Source: Euleptes europaea (taxonomy: Eukaryota; Chordata; Lepidosauria; Squamata; Sphaerodactylidae). Taken from it: a DNA stretch of 64,000 nucleotides. Below, piece by piece: positions 1 to 12,838 of the stretch (within the stretch, counting starts at the first letter, position 1; each line of letters begins with the position of its first letter). Made by a program: the position numbers and the translations under genes. The notes beneath the pieces are model-generated. The model was not told the origin of the DNA, did not search any database, and was given only the letters and a program-made list of their open reading frames with translations. Location: positions 16,933,821 through 16,997,820 of the forward strand of contig NC_079312.1 of the NCBI RefSeq assembly GCF_029931775.1, written 5' to 3'.

Positions 1-560
1 CCACCTGCTCCAAGCGGCCCCGGCTTCAGAGCTCCCTCCCCTCTCCTCGGGGGGCGAAGGGGCGGCAGCAGCGCGACCTCTCTGCAAGGCAGCCCCAGCC
101 AGCCCGGCAGCAGTGCCAGACGAGACGAGATGCTCCCCCCGGACCTGCCTGCCCGGTCCTCGCCTTGCAAAGGGCAGCCCCGCACCTGCGACCCCAGGTG
201 CAGAGGGGAGGGGGAGGCGGGCGGCACCACTGGAGACGGGGGGGGGGATGAGAGAGGCAGGCGTTTTCTCTACATTGAATCAAACTCCATGCAAACCCAT
301 GCAACTCAACACGGCCGGGGAAAGTTCCTCGTCTATTCCTCAACAGCCACTACTGACTTTATGTGGCTTTCGTGGCCCATGGGATTGTTTGTTTGCTTCA
401 TTTTTAAACCCTCCCCCCCCCTGACGGAGCATTGTCTCCAGGGCTCCTCCTTTTCGGAGGGGAGTTCAACAGGTGGATGCCCTCTGGCCAAGGAAACCAC
501 GCGGTGATTACCATGATCATGAGCGCTGAGGACTGCGCTGCCTTCAAGGAAAAGGGCTGC
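1..560 (-). promoter_or_regulatory. Promoter and 5' UTR region of a minus-strand KZFP unit (partial)
   Basis: This GC-rich block is the reverse complement of the promoter/exon-1 segments found on the plus strand near 8150-8689, 32100-32649 and 48900-49448. Shared marks are the pyrimidine-rich 5' UTR and, read on the minus strand, the stretch CCCATGGG-CACGAAAGCC. The homology stops at the left edge just short of where the paralogues have their ATG and GTAAGC donor, so the gene it would drive lies to the left, outside the window. The assignment rests on paralogy; no transcript evidence is visible. Confidence 0.65.
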
Positions 561-589
561 CTGCCTGACGCAGCGCTCTGGCTTCCTAG

Positions 590-775
590 TAGAGTTTGGA
601 AATGTTATATAAAAACATTGCTTTAAAAGGGTTTTTGGATGCCACGGCTAAAAAATGGTTGGAAGACGTCTTCACAGCTCAAGGGGCCAAACAAAGTGCG
701 AACAGTATTTTTTATAACATTTTCAAACTCTTGATACATCGCTGGGAGTAAAAGTGTGGTAACCTCTGCCGTAAC
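590..775 (-). repeat. MITE-like inverted-repeat element, copy 1
   Basis: Inverted copy of the element at 7785-7963. It shares the core containing GAAGACGTCTTC and the right-hand terminal repeat (ACATTTTCAAACTCTTGATACATCGCTGGGA ending GTGGTAAC). The left terminal repeat is decayed. It sits inside the promoter-upstream part of the minus-strand unit. The superfamily was not recognised. Confidence 0.65.
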
Positions 776-1570
776 ACCTGTCTCCGTTTCAATATATCGG
801 CATTACTGAATCTGCAAGGCCCGCATCTCTTACGAACAACTCTGAACCAGCCGATTCCTTTCGGTGTTTGGCAAAATGCAGCCGCCTCTGTGCGCAGGAC
901 CAAAACTCCTTTCCCCACGTTCTTGTCTTACCGGGTCTTTCCAGCCAAGCTGTCAGTCTGATGCTTCCCTGCCACAGGTTTTGGGTGCATGAGGCAAACG
1001 AGGGGGCTTCGCCTGAGTCAAGCTTCTCCTTCACCCAGGCCGCCTTCCTCCCCCAAAGGGGACCCACAGCGGCTTACCTCCTCCTCGCCAGAAAGGTGGA
1101 GGCTGCGCAAGCAGGGAGTGGGGCAGTATATCCCCTGTGTTTACAACACAGACCTTCAGACAAGTTTACCACTGAAGAGGTCTTCTCAAAGATGATGCTC
1201 AACAGAGTAATAGTGTTGAGAGGGATCAGCAGTCACAGAGTCACATCAAATGTGACAACATCTAGATTCGAGTCCAGCAGCACTTCTGAGACCAACAAGC
1301 TTTTTTCAGCTATCAGCTTTCAAGAATCAAAAAATTTCCCCAGATACACAGGAAAGCTTGTTGGTCTCTAAGATGCTCCTTGACTCAAATCTAGCTGTTC
1401 TACTGCACACTGGCACGGCTACCCTCTGAAAGCGCTATAAAAATCTGTTCACTAGTATGCTGCAAGTGTTTTCCATTTCAAAACAAGTCAGAATATAAAA
1501 TCCAGATACTGAAAGGATGTACTCTCCCTCACCCAAAGATCTGTCTCTCTCCCTCTATCATTGACTTCCG
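776..1570 (-). other. Duplicated upstream flank of the minus-strand KZFP unit
   Basis: Reverse complement of 48167-48900, and in part of 30660-31100. No gene was found; the reading frames crossing it are not conserved between copies. It carries at 1547-1554 the unoccupied 8-bp target (AGGGAGAG on the minus strand) of the hAT element that occupies the paralogous place at 45557-48158. Confidence 0.6.
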
Positions 1571-1884
1571 CTAGAGGGGGAACAGTTTTTGTGTTTGTTT
1601 TTTTGGCTTGGCGTTCCCTCGCTATCTCTTATCCTTCCTCCTCATATAGTTTCATGTGTTTATATGTTTCAGTTGTTCTAAATATTTACATGAATTTGAA
1701 AAGCTTTTTAACATCTGAAATGTTCTAATGTTCACCACCTCGGGGAGCCTGAATGGGGTGGAAAGGCGGCAGAGATATTTTAAATAAAATAAATAACAAC
1801 CCAATTGCTTATTGAGTAGTTAGAATTACTGACGATTGTGTATCCAACTATGGCTGGCTCTCATTTGAAAACATTTGGCCTTCC

Positions 1885-2768
1885 AGAAATACAAAGAGAT
1901 GACCGTTAGCGCACTTGCAAGTGAATTTGTCACAGAGATCGTATATGATCCTGAACAGCTTGGACTCTTTATCTGTGAAAATAAGTCAAACTTAAAATAA
2001 GATCAAAGGAATAGTTTTGAAGAAATTGCTGGTCTTGTTTTCAACACTGGAAGCCCACCAAGTCAAGTGTTGTGTTCACATGGTGACCAACTAGCAGCCT
2101 CTAGGAAGCCCACGGGCAGGAACACCGCAACAGCGTCCACCTCCCTGGCCTTCAAAACAAGACCAGTAATATTGTCGAAGGCTTTCACGGTCAGAGTTCA
2201 TTGGTTCTTGTAGGTTATCCGGGCTGTGTAACCGTGGTCTTGGAATTTTCTTTCCTGACGTTTCACCAGCAGCTGTGGCAGGCATCTTCAGAGTAGTAAC
2301 ACTGAAGGACAGTGTCTCTCAGTGTCAAGTGTGTAGGAAGAGTAATATATAGTCAGAAAGGGGTTGGGTTTGAGCTGAGTACTGTCCTGCAATGATTAGC
2401 ACATTACTTTTGCAGGACAGTACTCAGCTCAAACCCAACCCCTTTCTGACTATATATTACTCTTCCTACACACTTGACACTGAGAGACACTGTCCTTCAG
2501 TGTTAATCCTCTGAAGATGCCTGCCACAGTTGCTGGCGAAACGTCAGGAAAGAAAATTCCAAGACCACGGTTACACAGCCCGGATAACCTACAAGAACCA
2601 AAGACCAGTAATTTCTTCAAAACTGTTCCTTTGGTCCTATTGTAAGTTTGGCTTATTTTCTCGTATAAAGAGTCCAAGTTGTTCAGGAACACATCCAATC
2701 TCTGTGACAAATTTGCATGCAAGTGAGCTAACGGTCTCCTCTCTATATTTCTGTAAGGCCAAATGTTT
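1885..2768. repeat. Local inverted duplication with arms 1885-2045 and 2612-2768
   Basis: The left arm read in reverse complement matches the right arm over roughly 155 bp with scattered differences; both contain the stretch around AAATTTG/CAAATT next to the AACGGTCTCCTCTCT sequence. In the plus-strand paralogues (30490-30620, 45110-45250) this sequence occurs once. The arms flank the inverted-repeat element at 2171-2600, so the whole stretch could fold into a long hairpin. Confidence 0.65.
2171..2600. mobile_element. Foldback retroelement, probably Penelope-like, with 12-bp target duplication
   Basis: A near-perfect palindrome: arms of about 200 bp begin ATTGTCGAAGGCTTTCACGG and meet at a loop near 2390-2405. 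It is bounded by the 12-bp direct repeat AAGACCAGTAAT at 2159-2170 and 2601-2612. The end sequence resembles what I recall of Penelope-like element termini in reptiles. A longer duplication whose length differs between copies (10 bp at 40004-40229) argues for target-primed insertion and against a cut-and-paste transposon. The family name is an inference from memory. Confidence 0.6.
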
Positions 2769-2769
2769 C

Positions 2770-4350
2770 CCTGGGCTCCCCAGTAAGTGATATGAACAGG
2801 AGGACGCAGATCTCCATCACAATTAGTAACCACTGCGAGCCTCACCCTCCATGGATTTTTCCACTCCCATTTCACAGCTTTCCAAGTTGTCAGCTCTCAC
2901 CACATCCTGCGGCAATGAGTTCCACAATTTTTACAGATGCTGCTTCAGGGGAACATTGCTTAATCTGCTTTTGGCTGCAGTTTGCAAGAAAAGGATGATC
3001 ATTCTGGCATTTGCTGCATCAGGTATTCGGCAAGAGACAGAACAGCTCTTTCAGTAATCAAACATCCGTTAAATACACAAAATGACATTAAATGCAGGTT
3101 TAGGATGAGTGCACTGTGTCTTACAAGGCTGCGTTAGAAGCTTTAGACCACACACTGTAGTATTTACAAAGAAATAACTTAAGTGTATTTATTCATTTAG
3201 AATATTTTTATGCCACCTCTTCAGAATCCTGCTCAAGGCAACTTGCAATTCAAAATCACTTCATTAAAAAGAGAAGACAAAAAACAGAAGCAGATGTAAC
3301 TATGGGAGGAGTCACCATTGTATTGGCTGGGGGTGTCTTCTTGTTACCTCAGGAGGAGGGACTAACGCTGATAAATTGCAGGTCTGCATCAAGTCGTCAT
3401 AAATCTGGAGTAGTGTCAAAAAATGCTGCCAAGGGAAAAATATAACTGTACAACTTACTGGTTATGCTACACATTGTGAATTTGCACAGAATCTCTTGTG
3501 ATTAAGTAATGGTGCTATACTTGGCAGAGTAGTAAAAATATCCATGAAAAACATGGGGAATATGGCAGAGAACTTGGAAGATCTACAGAACTCAGCATTT
3601 CCAAAAAGCAATTTGAGCACTAAGAAATGATGCTGTAGATGTGATTAACGGACAACAATAATTAGTCCAGAATGTATTTATTCTAATAATGCCTATAATA
3701 CCTACAGACTTTCCATTTCAATTTAAGAGTCTTCTATTTCCCATCCAACTAAGTTTTGCAATCAGCATCGATAAATCTCCGGTATAATCATTAAAAAAAA
3801 ATAGTTGGCTTGATTCGCAGCGCCTTTGCTCTACACATGGGGAACTTTATGTAGGACGCTCAAGTGGAGAAGATGGAAGGAAACTATTTATTTTAGCTCT
3901 TCATGGTAAGACTATCAATGTGGAACACAACAAAGTCTTGCGGCCATAAAGATCTTGCTCTTTAATTTCCCTAATTGACTGTTAATTAACATTTGTAATT
4001 TAATTCCCTATTTGTTTTTAATACTTATGATTCTTCCCCATATACAGGCAGTTGTAAAATGATTACATTACATTATATACCCAAAATATGTAAAGTTTTC
4101 TAAATTTCTTAATAAAACTAATTAAAATCCACATGCTACAGTTCTAGTTGATATCTTTAACAGAATAGATTTTTTGGGGGGTCAAATAAAATATATTTAA
4201 AATACTCTACTTTGGGAATTAGCCCATGGATTATGTACAGATAAATAAATAAAATAAATAAACAATAAAATAATGTGGTGGGCACAGAAAGCTAAGGGGT
4301 TGGTGAAGCTGGGGTGGTGTGAGACTTCAGTACCTTGTTGCGTTTCTCTC
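2770..4350 (-). other. Inverted copy of the KZFP 3' flank; no gene seen
   Basis: Reverse complement of the sequence following the zinc-finger exons at 28680-29990 and 43380-44560; for example the stretch near 4170-4240 with CATGGATTATGTACAG matches the reverse of 28700-28760. It therefore lies in the expected place downstream of the minus-strand zinc-finger pseudogene. It holds a fragment of the 400-bp dispersed repeat (about 2770-2960) and AT-rich sequence, but no convincing coding region. Confidence 0.6.
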
Positions 4351-4357
4351 CTAAGGA

Positions 4358-4690
4358 ACTTTGTGTGTGTTAAGTGCTGTCAAGTCGCTTCCGACTCATG
4401 GCGACCCTATGAATGAAAGTCCTCCAAAATGTCCTATCTTTGACAGCCTTGCTCAGATCTTGCAAATTGAAGGCTGTGGCTCCCTCCATTGAGTCAATCC
4501 ATCTCTTGTTGGGTCTTCCTCTTCTCCTGCTGCCCTCAACTTTTCCTATCATGACGGTCTTTTCCAGTGATTCTTGTCGTCTCATGACGTGACCAAAATA
4601 CGACAGCCTCAGTTTAGTCATTTTAGCTTCTAGGGTCAGTTCAGGCTTCATTTGATCTATAACCCACTGATTTGTTTTTTTGGCAGTCCA
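4358..4690 (-). mobile_element. RTE/Bov-B LINE 3' fragment
   Basis: The minus strand encodes the C-terminal end of an RTE-clade reverse transcriptase, open for 93 codons down to its stop near 4370. Diagnostic residues are KLRLSYFGHVMRR, then SLEK, then RRRGRPNKRWIDS, and the terminal VAMSRKRL. The 3' tail carries GCGACTTGACAGCACTTAACACAC, also found at 61935-62015. Upstream coding sequence (QWVIDQ) continues to about 4690 and then stops, so the copy is 5'-truncated. Confidence 0.85.
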
Positions 4691-5180
4691 CGGAAAAGGA
4701 ACTTTACTCCAGACATAATCGTGAGTTAAAAAGTTTTATTAGAGAAAGCCCGCGGGTTCAGTAGGTCCGTTGAGACATAAGGCTAGAATGCAGACATGGG
4801 GAAACACCAGTACATTTAAAGGATTCATACAATTGGATTGATTAGTTTCAGGACATAATACAAAAGGGGCGAGTTGAGGCAGAGTTGCCTTGATGGTTTA
4901 GGTTTAAGGAAACAATACAGAAGGTAACAGCCGGTAACTATTCACAGGAGAAACCATACATGAAACCAGTGTGTGAAATAGCTAGGTGATTGCCAGGGCT
5001 CCCAGGCATTGTTCCGCGGGCCCTGGTGACTCAGTAACAATTAGCCAGGCAGGTCTCCATTGAGGTGTAGATGCGGGGGCGGGGGGATGGGCAGAGGCCG
5101 AATGCCAGGAAGCCTTAGCTGACAGGTGGGCCCAGAGGAATTAAGAAGAAAATATCAGCCCTGTTGTTGGAGGAAATTGA
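4691..5180. other. Unassigned intergenic sequence
   Basis: No gene or repeat family was recognised. On the minus strand there is an AATAAA near 4735, and the segment abruptly replaces LINE sequence on its left and abuts a SINE on its right, so it may be a solo LTR or other insertion. I could not find matching target duplications. Confidence 0.3.
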
Positions 5181-5183
5181 GTT

Positions 5184-5392
5184 GGGCTGTGGCTCAGTGG
5201 TAGAGCATCTGCTTGGCATACACAAAGTCCCAGGTTCAATCCCTGGCATCTCCAGTAAAAGGGACTAGGCAAGTAAGTTATGTGAGAGACCTCTGCCTGT
5301 GAGACCATGGAGAACCGTTGCTGGTCTGAGTAGACAATACTGACTTTGATGGACCAAGGGTCTGATTCAGTATAAGGCAGCTTCATGTGTTC
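5184..5392 (+). repeat. tRNA-derived SINE, copy 1
   Basis: Starts GGGCTGTGGCTCAGTGG (A-box-like), has a B box GGTTCAATCCC, and ends in GGCAGCTTCATGTGTTCA. Three other copies in the same orientation lie at 59011-59226, 62519-62735 and 63090-63305. It is a retroposed tRNA-like sequence, not a functional tRNA gene: the tRNA part runs on into a 130-bp body shared by all copies. Confidence 0.85.
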
Positions 5393-5469
5393 AACAGGCT
5401 CTTCAACCCATAATTATCTGTGACCTCACAGCACAGATTCCCTTTCAGCCTATTTTTCTAACACTTCCC

Positions 5470-7236
<1,767 letters not shown>

Positions 7237-7484
7237 AGGTTTTCAAACTCTTAATACAAGTGTGGTAACAGCCCTTGTGCGGTACTGTGGCTTTTGTGAC
7301 CCATGGGGTTATTCGTTTGCTTCATTTTTTTATCCTCCTTGATGGAGAATTGACACCAGGGGTCCTCCTTTTAGGAGTGGTTCAACAGGCAGATTCCCTT
7401 TGGCAAAGAAAACCACAGGGTTCTTATCAGGATAACGAGCGCTGAGAACTTCTGTCTTAAAGGAAAAATCCTGGCTGATACCGC
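7237..7484 (-). other. Rearranged fragment of promoter-upstream sequence behind a MITE end
   Basis: 7239-7275 is a MITE terminal repeat (TTTTCAAACTCTTAATAC ... GTGGTAAC). 7280-7480 then matches the minus-strand promoter-upstream segment at about 355-535, for example CCCATGGGGTTATTCGTTTGC followed by the TTTTAGGAGTGGTTCAACAG region. This places promoter-type sequence directly against the truncated zinc-finger exon without the intervening exons. Confidence 0.55.
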
Positions 7485-7965
7485 ACTTGTATTCCCAGAG
7501 ATGTATTAAGAGTTTGAAAATGTTGTAAAAAATACTGTTCGCACTTTCTATGTATTCCCACCGATGTATTAAGAGTTTGAAAACGTTGTAAAAAATACTG
7601 TTCGCACTTTGTTTGGCCCCTTTAGCTGTGAAGACGTCTTCAAACCATTTATTAGCCGTTGTATCCAAAAACCCTTTTTAAGCGATGCTTTTTATAACAT
7701 TTTCAAACTCTTTATACATTGCTGGGAATACAAAGTGCGGTAACCCCCCCCCCCAGCGCTCTATCTCTGGGGGTTTCCCAGCGATGTATTAAGAGTTTGA
7801 AAACGTTATAAAAAATACTGTTCGCACTTTGTTTGGCCCCTTTAGCTGTGAAGACGTCTTCCAACCATTTATTAGCCGTGGCATCCAAAAACCCTTTTAA
7901 AGGGATGTTTTTTATAACATTTTCAAACTCTTAATACATCGCTGGGAATGCATAATGCGGTAACA
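7485..7965. repeat. Two adjacent MITE-like elements with long terminal inverted repeats
   Basis: Copy one spans about 7485-7742 and copy two about 7785-7963. Each has terminal inverted repeats of roughly 50 bp built on CCCAGCGATGTATTAAGAG and ending in the GTTACCGC/GCGGTAAC pair, around a core with GAAGACGTCTTC. In copy one the left terminal repeat is itself tandemly doubled (about 7500-7556 and 7557-7613). The superfamily is not assigned. Confidence 0.7.
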
Positions 7966-8054
7966 ACCAAAGTCTGCCTAGAAAACGTCGGGAGGTGACG
8001 CCACCCCATGGGTCTGGAATGACCCGGTGCTTGCACAGGGGACACCTTTACCTT
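7966..8054 (+). repeat. SINE fragment
   Basis: Reverse complement of the 3' part of the SINE at 50311-50497: shared stretches include CGGTGCTTGCACAGGGGAC and CTTTACCTTT. Only the tail half is present. Confidence 0.55.
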
Positions 8055-8149
8055 TAATTGAGATGGAGACGGGGATCTCAGAGAAGAGCGCTGCCTTCCA
8101 GGCAGAAGTTCTCATCGCCCACGGCCAGCGTGATAAGAACCGCGTGGTT

Positions 8150-8674
8150 TTCTTGGCCAAATGGCATCTACCTTTTGATCCCATTCTCCGTCACGCGGGG
8201 GGGGGGATATAAATGAAGCCAACAAAGAATCCCATGGGTCACGAAAGCCAAAGGCCACGTACAGACAGTAGCGGCTCTTGAGGAATAGACGAGGAACTTC
8301 CCCCGGCCTTTTTCTTCTTTCCCGTGTTGGTTGGCATGTGGTTTTATTCAACGTTGAGAGTTGGGTTGCAGGGGTTTGCAATGGCATGGAGTTTGAGTCA
8401 GCGTTGAGAAAAAGCCTGCCTCCCCCACCCCCTTGCAGCCTCCAGTGGTGCCGTCCGCCTCCCCCCTCCCCTCTGCATATGGAGTCTGCCTCTTTGCAAA
8501 GGGGGAAGGGGGTGGTGGTCGAGGGGGTGGCTGTTTTGGGACCGTCTCGCTGAGCCGCGGGTCAGGATCCGGAGCGGTGGGGCTGCCTGCCGGAGAGGTC
8601 GCTTGGCTGCATCACCCCACCCTTCGCCCCCCGTTAAGCGGGAAGGAAGGGGGGGCTCCGAAGCCGGGCGCCCC
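8150..8674 (+). promoter_or_regulatory. Promoter and 5' UTR of unit A
   Basis: A CpG-rich block shared with units B and C and with 1-560. A TATAAAT lies at 8208-8214, about 460 bp before the start codon, and is repeated in B at 32191-32197; this makes a core promoter there plausible, although transcription could also start later in the CpG island. The pyrimidine-rich 5' UTR between about 8420 and 8674 is the best-conserved part. Confidence 0.5.
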
Positions 8675-8689
8675 ATGCCTCGTGGCTGG
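8675..8689 (+). CDS. Unit A exon 1 coding part (five residues)
   Basis: ATG at 8675 is followed by four codons (MPRGW) and a GTAAGC donor at 8690. The same five-codon start and donor occur in B (MPGGS, 32635-32649) and C (MPGAS, 49434-49448). It ends in phase 0, matching the KRAB-A exon, which begins in phase 0 and in B and C lacks its own suitable ATG. This is how small the first coding exon of KZFP genes often is. No transcript is available to confirm it. Confidence 0.6.
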
Positions 8690-9076
8690 GTAAGCGCTTC
8701 CCCCCGCCGCCGCCCTCTTTTTGTGCCGGGAGGCGCCTCCCTCCTGCCTTACTCCTCTTCTGCTTTGTCTGACCCCTCAAGCAAGGGCTGGGGGAGCTGT
8801 CCGAAGGGAGCGTTCTGCGTATGCTCAGGAGCCCCCTGCGATTGTGAGCTCGTTGCATGTGCTCCAGGACTGAGGGCGGGCGTTGCAAACCGGCCCCGGG
8901 GCCGCAGTCCCTTGACATTAAGCCCTACAGCCCCCAGTCCCAAAGTTGCCGACCCAAGACCGGCTTGAAAGCGTCGCTGTAGCCAGCGGGGCGGCTCTTG
9001 CGGGACTGGCCGACTTCGGATTGCATGGGGAGGGCGGGGGGGGGTCACATCTTGGAGCCCTTCCCTCCTCCTAGAG

Positions 9077-9362
9077 CAGTGGTTCCCCACCTTTTTTTGA
9101 CCAGGGACCACTAGGACTTTTTTGTTCGGTGCAGGGACCCCAAGGTTCAAAATAAAAATTCCGAGAATTTGAAAATAAACTTTAATCATAACTGTTAGTG
9201 AAACATTAAACTTAGAATAATATTTGAATATATATATTTTACAATAGAGAACTTTTAATTGAAAATATTAATTTAGTATGGGTTTACAACTTTGTTTTGC
9301 GGACCTTAATTTAGTTCTCACGGACCCCTGGGGGTCCATGGACCCCTGGTTGGGAACAAGTG
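9077..9362. mobile_element. Non-autonomous hAT element with 8-bp target duplication
   Basis: Terminal repeats CAGTGGTTCCCCACC and, at the right end, the inverse of CACTTGTTCCCAACC. The flanks are TCCTAGAG (9069-9076) and TCCTAGAA (9363-9370), seven of eight identical. The paralogous introns of B (about 33040) and C (about 49785) read through CTAGAAAG with no insert, giving two empty sites. It is 286 bp and non-coding, inside intron 1 of unit A. Confidence 0.85.
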
Positions 9363-9370
9363 TCCTAGAA

Positions 9371-10380
<1,010 letters not shown>

Positions 10381-11056
10381 TAACTTACTTATTTCCTGGG
10401 CCCATGGATTCCCACGGGGTTCAGGCCTCAATGGCCAATGTGGCAAGACGGTCTCCTTTTCTTTCCCCATCAAACTGCTCCGGGCCACTCTGGGGTCCTT
10501 TGGAAGATTATCAGTGAAAAGATCAGAAACAGTAGACAAAGTTCCCTGAAAGTCAGCTTGCCCACTGTTGGCTGACCATACCCTGTGTTGTGCTCTGTTT
10601 TAGGGCCTGGTCTGGGTTGTTGTGGGACACGATGCCACCTGGTTGTTCTCCTCAGTGCTCTAATTTACCTGGATTCACTCTTGCGAATTAGCCCAGAAAC
10701 CTCTGCAGCTCACAGGGGAACAGGGCTCTACCAGACCAACAAGGTTGCTGAGTATGTTCATATGGTGAGGATTCCTCAGCAGAGAGGTCGAAGTGGAAAA
10801 GCCTTTCCTAGAGGCAGGGAGCTTGAAAGCCACTTGTCTATTGCAGGCTGAAGACGTGTGCCAAGATTAAAGCCAGCAGAGTGGTGTTTCCAAGCTCTGT
10901 CTTAGTCCATCGCTTGCCTGCGCACAGCAGGATCTGCACCTTCTTCCCCCTCTTCGATGGACAAATGAAAATCAGCTCTGGCTTCACCAGCTGTGTAGCC
11001 CAGTACGTGACAAAGATACAAAAGTGCTCCTGACCCTCTCTTCTGTTTCCTTCCAG

Positions 11057-11182
11057 CCAGAAATGCAGGATACCCAGTTCCAAAGCCAGACCTGATCTCT
11101 CGCCTCGAAGGAGGGGAGGTGCTTTGGCTACCTGATCCGCCAAAGATCGCCAAGAGGCAGGCGGCTTCAGGCTCCAGCTCAG
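11057..11182 (+). CDS. Unit A exon 3, KRAB-B-like box
   Basis: 126 nt between CTTCCAG and GTAAGG, phase 1 on both sides. It encodes RNAGYPVPKPDLISRLEGGE and then VLWLPDPPKIAKRQ, which is the expected KRAB-B pattern (PKPDLISRLE-GE-W). It sits about 690 bp after KRAB-A. A second, very similar exon lies downstream at 14258-14383; because the length is a multiple of three, either or both could be spliced in without changing the frame. Confidence 0.8.
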
Positions 11183-11779
11183 GTAAGGAGTCTGCAGTGC
11201 TGGCTGAGATTTCCCTTGCTGATGCTGGTGTGGCCCAGTTCCCCTCCACCCCTGGCAGTATTAAATGCAAGCATTAATAATTAGAGGTTTGGCTCTAACC
11301 ATTTCCAGTTGGTGCCCACCACTCTCTCTCAGAGTTGCAAAGGCCCTGGGAGGCTCAAAAAATTGGGGACTCCTGCTTGAAATGTTTCAGTAAAATGTCT
11401 TCAGCTATATTTGGAGAAGAGGAATGTAAAGCAAGGATCAATCATTTATTACAAACCTATATATTTCAGGATATTACCAAGTCACACAAGACCCTTGTCT
11501 TTTGAGCCATTGTTTATAGATGTATAATATCCCCTTGTCATCTGCGGCTACGTTGTCAATATGTGCAAATCCACTGACTTCAGCTCCGGATTCTTAAATT
11601 CAAGATTTTCTATCAAGCAGCTGGGTTTATTTGACCTAATGTGTCAGCTGCGGATCAAATAAAGACTCCATAACAGGCCAGTTTTATGTTTGAATAAAAT
11701 TGGCCCTCATGAATATGCAGACAGGCCCCCTTTCCAATCTTCTCTACCTTTCTACTTTTTCTGGTGTGGTAATGGTTTG

Positions 11780-11985
11780 TTCAACCTCGATGGCCCAGAC
11801 TAGCCCGATCTCCTCAGAATCTCAGAAGCTAAGCAGGGTCAGTCTTGGTTAGCAGTTGGATGGGAGACCATCAAGGAAGGGACACAGAGAGGCAGACAAT
11901 GGCAAACCACCCCCTGAGCATCCTGTGCCTTGAAAACCCCATGGGGTTGCCATAAGTCAGCTGCAGCTTGATGGCTCTTTCCACC
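11780..11985 (+). repeat. 5S-rRNA-derived SINE, copy 1
   Basis: The head resembles 5S rRNA: GATCTCCTCAGAATCTCAGAAGC, then AAGCAGGGTC, then TTGGATGGGAGACC. It continues into a non-5S body (GGCAATGGCAAACC) ending near 11985. Other copies are at 35365-35507, 36640-36835 and, reversed, 50512-50698. It is a retroposon in the intron, not a 5S gene, since the 5S part is incomplete at its 5' end and diverged. Confidence 0.8.
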
Positions 11986-12137
11986 ACCAAAGGTGTGTTC
12001 TGCTTAGTAGGTCCATGTTAGTCAAAAGATGGTCTTCAGATCCTCTAAATAATTGACATTGGAGGTCATCCTCATCAGATTCTCTCTTCCTTGTTCAAGG
12101 CAGGATTAGTTCTTAATCTTCCTGTTTATTCCAGCAG

Positions 12138-12401
12138 ATAACAGCCTTCCAAGTGAGAACAAAGAGGAGATTCACCCACCAAAGAAATACATTAAAATAA
12201 TATTGCACAGAGTCCAAGAGAGCATTTCCAAACGCCAACAGAGAGGAGAAAATTCTGGGAGACCTCAAGGAGGGCAAGATGGAAAGAAAAGGGCTAAAAC
12301 CTCTCCTCACAAGGCGAACGGTGGGGATATCACCAAACCATCAGATGGAAAGAGAGCAAAGGCATGCACCGAAGGGGGGCAAGAATCCTCCCCCAAAGAT
12401 G
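12138..12401 (+). CDS. Unit A exon 4, charged linker exon
   Basis: 264 nt between TTCCAGCAG and GTAAGA, phase 1 on both sides. It encodes a Lys/Arg/Gln-rich disordered linker: HRVQESISKRQQRGENSG, then RPQGGQDGKKRAKTS. The 300-nt paralogue in B is at 36991-37290, and has 36 nt more, mainly codons around MPCGPE and RSQGSERPM. No homologous exon exists in unit C. The basic runs (GKKRAK) could act as nuclear localisation signals, which is an inference. Confidence 0.75.
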
Positions 12402-12606
12402 GTAAGAGGGAAGGGTTCTTTGGCAGAAAGGTGGGACATAGATAGCGGGAGAACTCTCATAGCAGCAAAACCACTGGTCTCCTGAAACTGTGAACGAACG
12501 TCTGTCTTAGCCACCATGGGCGGTAGGGTGGGGTCTCCCTTATTAGACCTATTTCCAACAAGGCAGGCTCTCCCAGTTTCTCTCTTATAGCTTGATAAGA
12601 AGGTTG

Positions 12607-12838
12607 TTTTTTATACCCTGCTTTTCTCAGCCATTAAGAAGTCCCAAAATGGCTTACAGTTGCCTCGCCCCACACACACAGAACAGGCACCTTGTGAGGT
12701 AGGTGGGGCTGAGAGAGTTTGGGGAGAACTGTGACTAACCCAAGGTCATCCAGCAGGCTTCAGTTGGACAAGTGGGGAATCAAACCCGATTCTCCAGGTT
12801 ACAGTCCATGCTGCTCCTAACTACTACACCATGCTGAG
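12607..12838 (-). repeat. tRNA-derived SINE of the Sauria-like type, copy shared by units A-C
   Basis: Read on the minus strand: CATGGTGTAGTAGTTAGGAG head, a B-box-like GGTTTGATTCC, then the GGTGGGGCTGAGAGAG body and a TATAAAAAAC tail. Paralogous copies at the same position in B (38545-38785) and C (54970-55215) show the insertion predates the duplication of the units. Confidence 0.75.

Noticed and set aside
868-1371. 167-codon plus-strand open frame
   Set aside because: It lies in duplicated flank whose copies at 30660-31100 and 48490-48900 do not keep the frame, and it has no recognisable domain.
2171-2600. Classical cut-and-paste MITE
   Set aside because: Target duplications of 12 and 10 bp in two copies differ in length, which fits retrotransposition better.
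5190-5260. tRNA gene
   Set aside because: A and B boxes are present, but the sequence is the head of a dispersed SINE with a long common body.
7485-7965. CRISPR-like array of repeats
   Set aside because: The repeats are inverted terminal repeats of two MITEs in a vertebrate genome, not regularly spaced direct repeats with unique spacers.
11795-11880. 5S rRNA gene
   Set aside because: The 5S-like part is incomplete and diverged, continues into a SINE body and recurs in three other places.
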